This document shows positions 32,471 through 42,419 of a DNA stretch of 64,000 nucleotides, piece after piece (within the stretch, counting starts at the first letter, position 1; every line of letters starts with the position of its first letter). The notes beneath the pieces were generated by a model. The model ran no database searches, was not told the origin of the DNA, and was given only the letters and a program-made list of their open reading frames with translations. The translations under genes and the position numbers were made by a program. The stretch is from Sclerotinia nivalis (taxonomy: Eukaryota; Ascomycota; Leotiomycetes; Helotiales; Sclerotiniaceae), in contig JAPEIS010000003.1 of the NCBI GenBank assembly GCA_029531795.1, positions 1,240,001-1,304,000 on the forward strand, given 5' to 3'.

Positions 32471-35035
32471 ATGGCTTCTGGTATAACTTTTAAAGGAGAA
32501 CCCTTAAAAGGGAGGTCTAATTATATTGAATGGATAAATAAGGCTAAATTATACCTCGAAATTAATGGTTTTATGCCTTATATCGATGGATCCGAAACGC
32601 CTCCAAATAAATCATTATATGTAAATGATAAAGGAGAGCCTTATACCCCAGAATTGGCTATTAAATTCAATGAAAAAGCTTCCGAATATCTTCGAAATGA
32701 AAAGAGAGCTTTAGGAGCTATTAAATCTATAATTAGCTTCGAATTAGTCGAAAGATTTAAGGATAAAACTACGGCTAAAACTCTCTGGGAAGCTATTAAT
32801 AAAATATTCGGAGAATCTTCACTAGAACTAATGGGGAGATATCTGAATAAACTAATAGAATCCAATTATAATAGTTCTGATGATATGGATGATTATACTA
32901 ATTCTATTCAATCATCGTATAACTATTTAAAATCAATGAAATACGAAATTCCGAAGGCTTTTATAGCATGGTTTCTTTTTAGAGGCCTACCTAGTTCTTT
33001 CGATGGTTTTGCCTCTAGAAAATACGAAGAATTAGCTAAGGAGCTAGCTAATAATGACAACAATATTGATTTAGATAATTTATTTTCTGAATTAATATCT
33101 GAAGAGGCTAGAATGAAATCTAATACAGATTTCAATGCAAATAAGGCTAGCTTTAAAAATAAGAATAAAACTCCTTATTGTAGTCATTGCCGAAAGAAGG
33201 GTCATTTAGAATCAAAATGCTTCATTAAATACCCTGAATTAAAGAATAATAAGGGTGCTAATAATAAGCAATCTAATTCTAATTCAAATTCGAATTCGAA
33301 TAATGATTCGAGCAAAAAGAACCCTCTTTCAAACAAACAGTTAATGACTGTGAATCATAATATCGGAATAGCTAATTTAGCTAATATTTCGAAATATAAA
33401 TTCATATTAGATTCCGGTGCCACAGAACATTATTGCCCTAATAAAGAATGGTTTATTAATTATAAACCATTAAAGAATCATTGTATCACTGTAGCTAGTG
33501 GTGAAAACGTCTCAATCGAAGGAATAGGCGATATTCCTATTATTATTAATAATAATTCAGAGGTGATTATTCAAGGGGTATATTATATACCCAAATTAGC
33601 TACAACCTTAATTAGTACGAATAAAATAGCTACTAGAGGTTGGGCTAGTCATATTATCCCTCCTGGAGACAAAATCAACCTAGTTCATAAAGGGTATAAT
33701 ATTAAAACCACAGCTCCTTGGATCAATAATGCTTATTATTTAGATTTTAAAATAAACTCTAAATATATCGAAAGCATTAATACCAATAACAGCTCTGAAT
33801 TCGAAGAAGAACCAGAGCTATTAGCCAATAAAATCGATTTGAATCTAATGCATAAGAGATTAGGTCATATCAATAAGGATCATCTTATCAAATCCTTAAA
33901 TATTAAATCAGAAGATAATATATCTGATTTAAATACATGCGAACCATGTAAATTCGGCAAATTCCATCAAATAATAAGCCGAGAACCTTCTGAAATACCT
34001 CCTATATCGAATAAATTCGAAAAATTCAGCCTTGATATTGCAGGGCCCTTTCGAATTACAGGAATTAAAGGTGAAAAATACTTTTTAACCTTTACGGAAT
34101 GGGCTACTAGAGCTATTTGGGTATATCCCATTAAATTCAAATCACAAGCCTACGATATTCTAATAGAGTTTTATAATCTAATTAAAACTCAGTTTAAAAT
34201 TAACATTAAAATATTAAGACTAGATAATGCTCTAGAGTTTTTATCGAATAAATGGTCTATTTTCATCAAAAATCACGGGATTATTTCAGAGTATATAAGC
34301 CCGTATACGCATTCCCAAAATGGAATAGCTGAGGTATTAAATAGATATATAATCGAAAGATTATTATGTCTAATTAAAGAAAAAGATATTCCTCTTTTTC
34401 TATGGCCTTATCTAATTCAGGCTATAGCCCATATCAAGAATAGAACCTATAATAGTTCTATTAAATCATCACCTTTCGAATTGATATATAATAAGAAACC
34501 TAATCTAGATTACATAAAAATACTAGGTTCACTCACTTATATATTGAATAACAAAGAAATTCGAAAAGGGAAAATGGATTTTAGGGCTCGAAAAGGTATA
34601 TTAGTAGGTTTTGAATCCTCTAATAACTTTCTAATATATATCCCTGCAATAAAAAGAGTGATTAGTGCAAGGGATGTTGATATTCAGGAGAATTTAAAAT
34701 ATTCCGATGAATATAAAAATCAGGATTTAAATATTTTGGAAGAAGAAAGCCCTGATTTCGAACCTATTAATACTATAAGTCAAGAAGAAGAAAATTCAAC
34801 TTCAATTATAGTAGAAACCCCTACTCCTGAAAGGGAAATAGTCGAAATATCCGACGAATCAGAGCTTTCGGATGTTGAAATCGAAGAAAACTCTTTCGAA
34901 AAACCCGAAATTCGAACCTCTAAACGAATTAGAGGTCTAGAACCTGAAAATAAAGGCTTTTCATATGATCATAAAGGTGTGTCATACTATGGTCTAGCTT
35001 TTTCGGGGTATTTTAATTCGATCAATAAGGGGTGA
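32471..35035 (+). CDS. Copia Gag-protease-integrase polyprotein
   Basis: The frame has 854 codons from the ATG at 32471. Residues 1-220 are a Gag-like region starting MASGITFKGEPLKGRSNYIE. A CCHC zinc knuckle (YCSHCRKKGHLESKC) lies near 235-250. The aspartic protease motif LDSGATEHYC is near 312-321. The integrase HHCC finger (HKRLGHINKDHL ... CEPCKFGK) is near 460-500. The catalytic D, D and E are in LDIAGPF (about 521), LRLDNALEF (about 581) and IAEVLNR (about 619). The stop TGA at 35033-35035 falls right after a run of four G; the RT frame overlaps in -1. The protein should process itself into capsid, protease and integrase. No internal stop was seen. Confidence 0.93.
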   Translation: MASGITFKGEPLKGRSNYIEWINKAKLYLEINGFMPYIDGSETPPNKSLYVNDKGEPYTPELAIKFNEKASEYLRNEKRALGAIKSIISFELVERFKDKTTAKTLWEAINKIFGESSLELMGRYLNKLIESNYNSSDDMDDYTNSIQSSYNYLKSMKYEIPKAFIAWFLFRGLPSSFDGFASRKYEELAKELANNDNNIDLDNLFSELISEEARMKSNTDFNANKASFKNKNKTPYCSHCRKKGHLESKCFIKYPELKNNKGANNKQSNSNSNSNSNNDSSKKNPLSNKQLMTVNHNIGIANLANISKYKFILDSGATEHYCPNKEWFINYKPLKNHCITVASGENVSIEGIGDIPIIINNNSEVIIQGVYYIPKLATTLISTNKIATRGWASHIIPPGDKINLVHKGYNIKTTAPWINNAYYLDFKINSKYIESINTNNSSEFEEEPELLANKIDLNLMHKRLGHINKDHLIKSLNIKSEDNISDLNTCEPCKFGKFHQIISREPSEIPPISNKFEKFSLDIAGPFRITGIKGEKYFLTFTEWATRAIWVYPIKFKSQAYDILIEFYNLIKTQFKINIKILRLDNALEFLSNKWSIFIKNHGIISEYISPYTHSQNGIAEVLNRYIIERLLCLIKEKDIPLFLWPYLIQAIAHIKNRTYNSSIKSSPFELIYNKKPNLDYIKILGSLTYILNNKEIRKGKMDFRARKGILVGFESSNNFLIYIPAIKRVISARDVDIQENLKYSDEYKNQDLNILEEESPDFEPINTISQEEENSTSIIVETPTPEREIVEISDESELSDVEIEENSFEKPEIRTSKRIRGLEPENKGFSYDHKGVSYYGLAFSGYFNSINKG

Positions 35036-36660
35036 AACTCGAAATCGACGACGAAAATTCGAAAAACCTTCAATTAGCCTTCGATATTCGGCTTAATAAT
35101 AACAACAAAATCATTATTAAAAAGCCTGATCATATATTGACCGAACCAAAATCCTATAAAGAAGCAATTAGCTCACCGGAGAAAGAATATTGGCTAAAAG
35201 CTATGGACTACGAAATAAATACCCTTGAATTGAATAAAACCTGGGATATTATTAATAATCCAAATAACAATAAAACCCTTAAAACTAGATGGGTTTATAA
35301 AATAAAGGATTTGGGTGATTTCATCGAATTCAAAGCTAGATTCGTAGCTAAAGGATTCGAGCAATTATACGGATTAGACTATATTGATACCCATGCATCC
35401 GTAGTTAAATCGATGGCTTGGAAGCTATTATTCGTATTAGCTCTCCGAAATGATTGGCTAATTTATAAAATCGATATGGTATTAGCTTTTGCTCAAGGCA
35501 ATATCGATACACCTCTGATCTTAACCCCTCCTGAAGGCTTTAATGAATTAAATAATAAAGCTTTAAAATTAAATAAGGCTTTATACGGTCTAAAACAATC
35601 GGCTCGAATCTGGTATTATACCTTAAAAGACATTCTAAACAAATTAGATTTCAATAATCTAATCACTGAAGAATGTATTTTTATCAATAAGAATAAGAAT
35701 ATCATTCTCAGTATATACGTCGATGATATAGCTATTATAGCTCCAAATCAAGAGATTATTAATGAATTCATTAGTAATCTTAAAAAGCATTTCGATTTAA
35801 AAGATCTAGGGCCTATTAAAGACTATTTAGGCATTCAAATCGAAAGAAAAGCCGACTGTTTAAAGCTACACCAATCAGAATATACCAAAAAGATATTAGC
35901 TAGATTCGGAATGCAAGATTCACACCCTGTTTCCACTCCAATGGATCCGAAAATAAAGCTTTACTATAATAAAGAAAAAGCTAATAATAAGGATATAAAA
36001 TTATATCAAGAAATTATTGGTTCTTTATTATATTTATCACTTGGAACTAGATTAGATATAGCTTTTCACGTCGGTAGATTAGCTAGTTTCTCGTCCAATC
36101 CTAGCTCTATACATCTCCAAGCCGCAAAAAGAATACTACGATATTTAAGAGGTACTATTAATAAAGGTACTAATTATAAACGCAATAATAACCCTTATAT
36201 TAAAGGTTATTGTGATTCGGATTATGGGGGTGATGTTAATACGTATAAATCAACTAGCGGATACGTATTTACACTAGCAGAAGGGCCTATTAGTTGGAAA
36301 TCTAAACTACAATCAGTAGTAGCTCAATCAACTTCAGAGGCTGAATTTATAGCTATTAATATTGCAGCTAAAGAGGCTATATATATTAAAAAGCTATTAA
36401 AAGAACTCAATCTGTATAAACAAGATAAATTCCCACTATATACAGATAATCAAGCCGCGCTAGCACTTGCTAAAAACCCTATATTTCACGAAAGAAGCAA
36501 GCATATAGCAATACGGTTTTACTATATTAGAGATATTATAAATTCAGGTGATTTAGATCTAATTTATATATCTACTAATGATCAAAAAGCCGATGGCCTT
36601 ACTAAGCCATTAGCTCGAATTAAATTAATCGAATTCTTAAAACAGATTAATTTATATTAA
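35032..36660 (+). CDS. Copia reverse transcriptase-RNase H
   Basis: The 542-codon frame is read in -1 relative to the upstream polyprotein and overlaps its stop. There is no ATG at its start (GTG at 35032), so expression probably needs the upstream frame. RT motifs are WVYKIKDLGDFIEFKARFVA, LNKALYGLKQSARIWY, and the catalytic YVDD near residue 228. RNase H follows: GYCDSDYGGDVN, STSEAEFIA and LYTDNQAAL give the acidic residues, then ERSKHIAIRFYYIRD. The end NDQKADGLTKPLARIKLIEF is the usual copia tail. All catalytic residues appear present. Confidence 0.93.
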   Translation: MKLEIDDENSKNLQLAFDIRLNNNNKIIIKKPDHILTEPKSYKEAISSPEKEYWLKAMDYEINTLELNKTWDIINNPNNNKTLKTRWVYKIKDLGDFIEFKARFVAKGFEQLYGLDYIDTHASVVKSMAWKLLFVLALRNDWLIYKIDMVLAFAQGNIDTPLILTPPEGFNELNNKALKLNKALYGLKQSARIWYYTLKDILNKLDFNNLITEECIFINKNKNIILSIYVDDIAIIAPNQEIINEFISNLKKHFDLKDLGPIKDYLGIQIERKADCLKLHQSEYTKKILARFGMQDSHPVSTPMDPKIKLYYNKEKANNKDIKLYQEIIGSLLYLSLGTRLDIAFHVGRLASFSSNPSSIHLQAAKRILRYLRGTINKGTNYKRNNNPYIKGYCDSDYGGDVNTYKSTSGYVFTLAEGPISWKSKLQSVVAQSTSEAEFIAINIAAKEAIYIKKLLKELNLYKQDKFPLYTDNQAALALAKNPIFHERSKHIAIRFYYIRDIINSGDLDLIYISTNDQKADGLTKPLARIKLIEFLKQINLY

Positions 36661-36685
36661 TATTATTAAAATATTTAATACACTT

Positions 36686-36697
36686 ATTATGGGGGTG
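36686..36697 (+). other. Polypurine tract region before the right LTR
   Basis: ttatgggggtg directly precedes the LTR start at 36698. A G-rich tract here is the expected plus-strand primer site; it is short. Confidence 0.65.
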
Positions 36698-37235
36698 TGT
36701 GAGAATTCCTAATAAGTTATTAAAACACTTAATAATATTTACCGAACCAATAGTTATATGATCACGTGATATATTAATAATATGATTTCATATTATTAAA
36801 TTTTATTATTATATAAAATTTCGATCATATATCATATCAGAATGATTTATAATGGAATAGAATGAAATGGAAGCATATAGAATTTTCTTATTCTCAGATT
36901 GAATACTATTGGTTATTATTTCCTTTTATTATATAAAATGATTCTATAAGATTCGATTTAAATCGATCTTATTTATAATCATAGAATAGTGTAGAATCTC
37001 ATTAAAATCTATAAATACGAAGATCTTCTTCAAAGAATTCTTCGAAAAAAAAAAAAAATAAGCAGATAAAAAATTCAATATTCAATATATATATAATTCT
37101 GACTTCAATATTCTATTGTTCATATATTCGATCACTCCTAAGCTAAATACGACTAAGTCTTCCACTATTATAATAAATAATATTATAGTATTATTATTAT
37201 ATTATTTATTATTATCCGATCAACCTCCTACGAGA
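36698..37235 (+). repeat. Right LTR, 538 bp
   Basis: It is the same sequence as the left LTR apart from two A-run lengths. It is followed by TGATT (37236-37240), the second copy of the target duplication. Confidence 0.93.
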
Positions 37236-37709
37236 TGATTGTTCTATTCTGATAGTCAATGTTCCATGAAGCTTTGCACCTTCTGGTACTATTTGATAGC
37301 TTCGGCGAATAACCATTGACTTCCACTCCCTAGAATGGTGGATAACACAGATGAAAATTGTTTAATGAGAAAATGTATCGGATTACAAAGGGTTCATCAC
37401 ATTTCTAGAAGAGGTATAAGTATCGTTGTTACGACTTGAGATACAACGATACTTGTGATGAATAATATCTGTCGTCTCAGCTTTGACACGAGTTGAGATC
37501 CAAGTAGAAGTCCCATGCCCTCTTCCTTTTATGGAATACATTGACAGATCGGGACATGGCTGGAGATTTTGCTCTGACCGTTCAAACAATTGCCAGAGAA
37601 TACGAAGTCATTACCCATTTGGCAAACTTGGTGAAAAATGTCTCTGTCCTGTCGCGGAATAAGATGGATAAGACAAATATGCCAAAACAGCTACGTGACT
37701 CGGGATAGT
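37236..37709 (+). pseudogene. P-type ATPase pseudogene, 3' part
   Basis: The relic continues after the retrotransposon. FDCSILIVNVP matches the end of the A-domain (family pattern FDRSILTGES, with the TGES motif lost). DNTDENCLMRKCIGLQR follows in another frame. After a gap, MAGDFALTVQTIAREYEVIT matches the P-domain pattern TGDFALTAxAIAREVGIIT. The phosphorylation DKTGT motif and the nucleotide-binding domain between them are not found, so a large internal deletion is likely. The frame ends at a stop at 37707-37709. Confidence 0.65.
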
Positions 37710-39183
37710 AAATCGTAAGCAAATGAGCAGGAAGAAACCTTCCAACAAAGACTTATTAATCGTAGGTATTGCTACCTAGATGATTGAAGGTTACTCGATC
37801 TAGTAATGTGCAAGAATTCGAAGATGGGCGAGGTAAGTTGGTATGATTGAAGTCTAGTGTGCTATAGTTGTGCATCTTTGATTGATGAAATAGAAAAAAT
37901 GAATGGTGAAAGACTTTAAATTAAGATATGGGGATATTAATTAGAGTTATTCATAGGATATTTGAGATCTACAACGTTGATAATACACAGGCCATGAAGA
38001 CAAATTTGCACTGCAGCGAGACCGCCATTTCATCTGGGATTCGCCAAAGACACTCAACGATATTCACAGGCAATGGTTTAATATTGACAAATTTTATGAG
38101 ATCTTCTCGGATATTTCTTTATGATTCATTCTAGTATTGTTGGAGAACGAGAAAGTTCTTCAAGTCATCGTGATGCGGGGTAGGTCTGGCTGGAGTTGGC
38201 GATGGCGCTCCTTTCTCCCTTGCACTCTGATACCCCGCTTTTATACCAACATTGATACTTGTGCCGCATTCTTGGGGAGCTCTCCTGTGTTCTCGTGGCA
38301 ATATGACTTAACGATAACAGGTGTCTTTACCCCTATACAGCGATCCGCCTGTGTATGCAGTGAGGGAAACCACCAAAGCATGCTGCAAGAAGTTATCCGG
38401 TATCGGTATTGATGCTTGAATCTTACGCTGCCATTATCAAAAGGTAATGGTATCAGGAGTTTGGAGAACAAAACTGGCTTAAAGTGTTGAAGTGTTGGGA
38501 GAGAGATTAGGGCAGAATCGCTGTCAGTTCTGAGCAGATTTTGGCTGCAAATGGCTCCCTGATGCGTTTATTGAAAGGTAATAATAAGTGCAATGTTCAA
38601 GATAACCTCAGTGAATGGAAGATAGATGGAAGTGAGTGGTTGTGTGAACATGGCAGACACTTGATGGGTGCTTCAGCAGCATTTGCCGGTAACACTTACG
38701 TACAGTATAATTTACCAAAATCTGAATAATGATACACTCGGAGTAGACATCAATAGAACTTCATTAAGATGATACTTTGCTGCCTCTCAAGGATAGGCAT
38801 CCCACGCACACAATATTTCTTTTTTGTGGTGTTTGTTGCTCGGGCTTGCATCGTACTATATTACTTTCTTTAAGGAAAGATACGGATCCAATTAACCCTC
38901 GAAATCTCTCCCAAGTACATGAAGGCACTGGATAGTGGTGCAAGAAGGCCTCCGAAAACAAATGCGGCGTGAGGTTTAGAACACTCAGGTTACACATATC
39001 GATATTAACTCTCAAGGAATGTATTGCGAAGAGCAGTCTGTAGTACAGAAAAATAAAATTTATATAATAGTGCAGTGTAGTTCACGCTCGGAGGCATTAC
39101 GGACAGTCATTGTGACACGAATTCCTTGGATGATCTTCATAGATTCTTGCTAGAAAAAACACGTTGATTCCTTACAATGGTGA

Positions 39184-39796
39184 TCATAAACTTTCTGCAA
39201 ATAAATAACCTTGGATTAGTGCACTGCTCCGGTAACTGATTTCCGCTATCCCAGCCCACAATTGACGGTTTGATCTGCCTCCAATTTCCAACTCATCTAG
39301 GATAATTAATCTGGCTGTAATTACTAAGTCCGCGGAGTAGTGTACAGATCTTTCTATGTGAGACGAGTGATATCGAAGTCTGCAGGCATTATGATCGAAG
39401 ATAACGCACTGTGCCAATGTATGATGAAGCTCAGAACGGTTGTATGTCCATCCCTCTAATTTTGTGCGCCTACTGCGCAGGTTCTAAAGCCGCTGATCCC
39501 AAATGTTTGCTTTGACGTTGTCGAGTAATATACGCCGCATTGATTAATTCAGCCATGGGGTTTGTTGGTGATATCTAGTGGATCTCGACTAGCTTGAAAG
39601 GGGGGTTTAGCCACCATGGAAAGTGGCCGAACTGATCTTGGCGGTCAAATCTTATAGATCGTTTTCTGCTCCGGCGACTTCTAGACTTGTCGGCGACTGT
39701 CGGGGTAGTGAAGGATTCCCCCATGGTTGTACACTGTCGGCGTCTAGAAGCGTTTCTACATGAAGATGTGGGCTTGCTAGGTTTGTTCAAAGTCAT
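39184..39796 (-). pseudogene. Candidate decayed coding sequence
   Basis: From the ATG at 39794-39796 a basic frame runs 73 codons (MTLNKPSKPTSSCRNASRRR then RSRRSRKRSIRFD) to a TAG at 39575-39577. The same frame continues 34 codons (MAELINAAYITRQRQSKHLG) to a TAG at 39470. The next frame carries on to 39184 (KLEGWTYNRSELHHTL, then ADLVITARLIILDELEIGG). One stop and one frame change would connect them. The family is not recognised; chance open frames remain possible. Confidence 0.3.
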
Positions 39797-40273
39797 TAAA
39801 TCTTTTCCTAGCGCAATTTAGGTTAAAAAAACTGGAGATACAGTATGTAGAGAAATAAGGGGCATACAATGCCTTTTTCGGGCGAAAGACAGCGGCCAAG
39901 TAACTCTTGAACTAAACAGTCCCGACAATAATATGCATTAAATCACCTACTTTTCCAAGCTGGCAAGCTCATTTGAAGAAAATTCATTGATCCGATGATC
40001 AATCCCGACTGTCTAGCCATATACTTCAAGGGCATTCAGAATAGAACCATTTGTCCAGAACTCCCAACAGCGGACTGAGGACGAAGGAAGGAAGCATTCA
40101 AGACTTGTGACAATTCATTATTCACTCCCACAATTTTCAACCTCATCAATCGTTTCCGAAATACCATTTTAGAACCATAAAAATAAAATCTTCGATTAAA
40201 AATAAACCCCCAAACAAAGACAGAGATACTATATCATCTTAACGCGCACATCCCTACCCATACATGCCCTTCA

Positions 40274-40690
40274 TTAAAAGCAACAACAGCTGGACTGCCA
40301 CGGGTTTTGACCCCCTACCATTCGCTTATACGCATAAATTTTCACATCAGCACTACCACTAGTCGGCTTTGGTACCCAATCACAAATTACCAACCGGCCG
40401 GACGTATATATGATCGGGATATTGAAAGCTTGGTCGTTGGATATTTGATTTTGCAGCGACATTCTACACTAGCAGATCCATTTACCCGATATCCGATATA
40501 CTAACCCGAGAGAGCCCTGAGTACATAAGATGAAGTGGCAATGTAATAGTGAACAATTTAGCGTGGTGCTGATGTAAGTCCCGACGGGACGGGTACGGAA
40601 GGTCTGTGCCAGTGTTTGTTGTTCGAGGTGCACAGCCCGCCTTACAATTGCATTTCTATGCTTTCCTCACTGTTTGAATGCTGTGGTCCA
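40274..40690 (-). pseudogene. Candidate decayed coding sequence
   Basis: One minus-strand frame reads AVHLEQQTLAQTFRTRPVG, then LGLVYRISGKWIC, a TAG near 40468, then MSLQNQISNDQAFNIPIIYT and DWVPKPTSGSADVKIYAYKR, ending SSCCCF at 40274. Its composition resembles real protein on both sides of the single stop. No domain is recognised. Confidence 0.3.
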
Positions 40691-40735
40691 AAATTGTTGT
40701 GAAGGTTGAGGCGCGGCAATTGCAATTTTTGAGTG

Positions 40736-41390
40736 TCAATCATGCAGTAAGATTTTCGGGACTTGGAAAGTTATTGCGGCGCTTCTAAGACATGAATGTG
40801 AATTGTTGGTAAAGATTGAGTGATCATGATGACTTGGGAGGAACATGGTGTTCTTGCAGATGATTGGGGCGCTCAGCTCCGTGAGTGATTGATGGCTATT
40901 GGACTTCTGATAGATTAGGTGGGTTATTAAGTGGCCGTTGATTGAAAGAGCGGGTCCACCTTCAGGTATGAAAATCATGCCATCTTTCATAAGGCGAATG
41001 GGGTTATAGATGGAGTTGGGTATGTGTTGGTTAAAGTCTTGGTGTTATATTCAGGAGGCTCGTATATGTCTCTGTATGGAAAGTAGAAACACAAATTTTC
41101 ACATTGATGTTAGTTCGGTAGTGCTAATCACCTTATTGGATTGAGGTTGATGTTAGTGATTTGTATTTGTGACATGGCTCCTTGAAAATAGTGAATGAAG
41201 TTGGAAGAGATGGCATGAGTTAGGTTGGCTGCCAGGAACCCTTGTAAAGAGAGAAGCAAGTCGTCTTCAACTTCAGTGCTTATATGGTAAAAATCCAAGC
41301 AGTGGTCCGAAGCTAGCTTGGGCTGAGAATGCTAAAGGAATTCAATCCGGGGATAGAAGTTGTTGGCGTGTAGCTGAACTAATTCAGAAA
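40736..41390 (-). pseudogene. Candidate decayed gene with an intron
   Basis: A minus-strand frame from about 41390 reads LVQLHANNFYPRIEFL, a stop, HSQPKLASDHCLDFY, then DDLLLSLQGFLAANLTHAIS and GAMSQIQITNINLNPIR. It reaches a gtgatt donor near 41106 and a cag acceptor near 41076, after which IRDIYEPPEYNTKTLTNTYP continues. It then stops, and an adjoining frame continues MKDGMIFIPEGGPALSING down to 40736. The intron plus one frame change and one stop suggest a real gene that has decayed. The family is unrecognised. Confidence 0.4.
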
Positions 41391-42419
41391 TAATGGTGAA
41401 GGTAAAATAAAGGAGTTGATGAACTAATTTTGAATAAATTTGATCTACTCCGTGTCCGGGGTCTTGCAAATAGATTGGGAAGTGAGACGGTTGTTGGTTT
41501 GATTACTACAATGATTTCCAAATATTGTCCAGTCCCTCGGGCCAACGGCCTCATTCAACTCAACTTCACAAACTGGGGTCCAACGCGAGATGAGCCTACG
41601 GTTCTTGCAGGGTATTAGGCAGATTTCTGCATGTTTGGACGGATTTACATGTGGACCGCTGACTTCGAAATTGGTGGACTGGAAATTCCAATGGGTTCTG
41701 AGAGTGCTTGTCGATAGTGGGAACCACTCCCTATTGTTAGCATGAGACTTGAATTGAGCTTGTGAGATAGTAGATTAGCATACTACGCGTATTACGGTTG
41801 GGGAAGTTAAGTTTGGAGCTATCATTTCTGCAGGTTGTGTTGCAATGTGGATCGTGCGATTTAGCAGCAATGGAAGAACAGAAGCTTAGAGTAGAGTCCT
41901 TGAGCAAATCTTGTGCAACTATTTTAAGTTGCTAATGATATTGGAAATCGCCGATTGCTATTAGTAAGGCATCTTCTGGTTCTCGGCCAGCATACACAAA
42001 ATTCATCAAGTGTATTTACCCCGGCTATCTCATTGCACAGGCTTGATGATTTATCTTGTTGCCAAAATAAATCTCGATTTCCTTCACTAACACTAACTAT
42101 GATCATGAAGTCAAAAATTCGTATGGAAGAAAGTTCGCATATAATTGGTGAAGTCATTTCGTTATCATAATTTTGTACGTCCTAGCAGAATTCTACCATT
42201 ATGCACACCAAAATCCCCAGAAAAAATGTTTCTCAAAAATCGCAGTAAGGCATACCAATATATCATTTGTACTGAAAGACCAGACAGAAATCAACAGTCT
42301 CATTATGAATCTGGGTAATTTAGAAGTCCATTAACTCCTTTCAACGCCCACCACAGTACCTGCCATTTTCCAATTTCCAAAAAAGTATGTGTAGACGCAA
42401 AAATGAACCAAAGAACCAC

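Larger units (their letters stand above)
31444..37235 (+). mobile_element. Ty1/copia LTR retrotransposon, young and nearly intact
   Basis: The element is about 5.8 kb: LTR (541 bp), primer site, gag-protease-integrase frame, RT-RNase H frame, polypurine tract, LTR (538 bp). The integrase-before-RT order and motifs place it in Ty1/copia. The two LTRs match by eye except for two A-run lengths, so insertion was recent. The element is markedly AT-rich compared with its surroundings, with codon use to match. It interrupts a P-type ATPase relic, with a TGATT duplication. The only lesion in its coding region is a -1 frame change between the two frames. Confidence 0.97.
37710..42419. other. Gene-poor accessory stretch with minus-strand coding relics
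   Basis: There is no intact gene. The minus strand has several protein-like frames broken by single stops or frame changes, listed separately at 39184-39796, 40274-40690 and 40736-41390. Plus-strand frames at 37928-38134 and 38541-38729 are short and unrecognised; the first contains HFIWDSPKTLNDIHRQWF when read in an adjoining frame. Confidence 0.4.
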
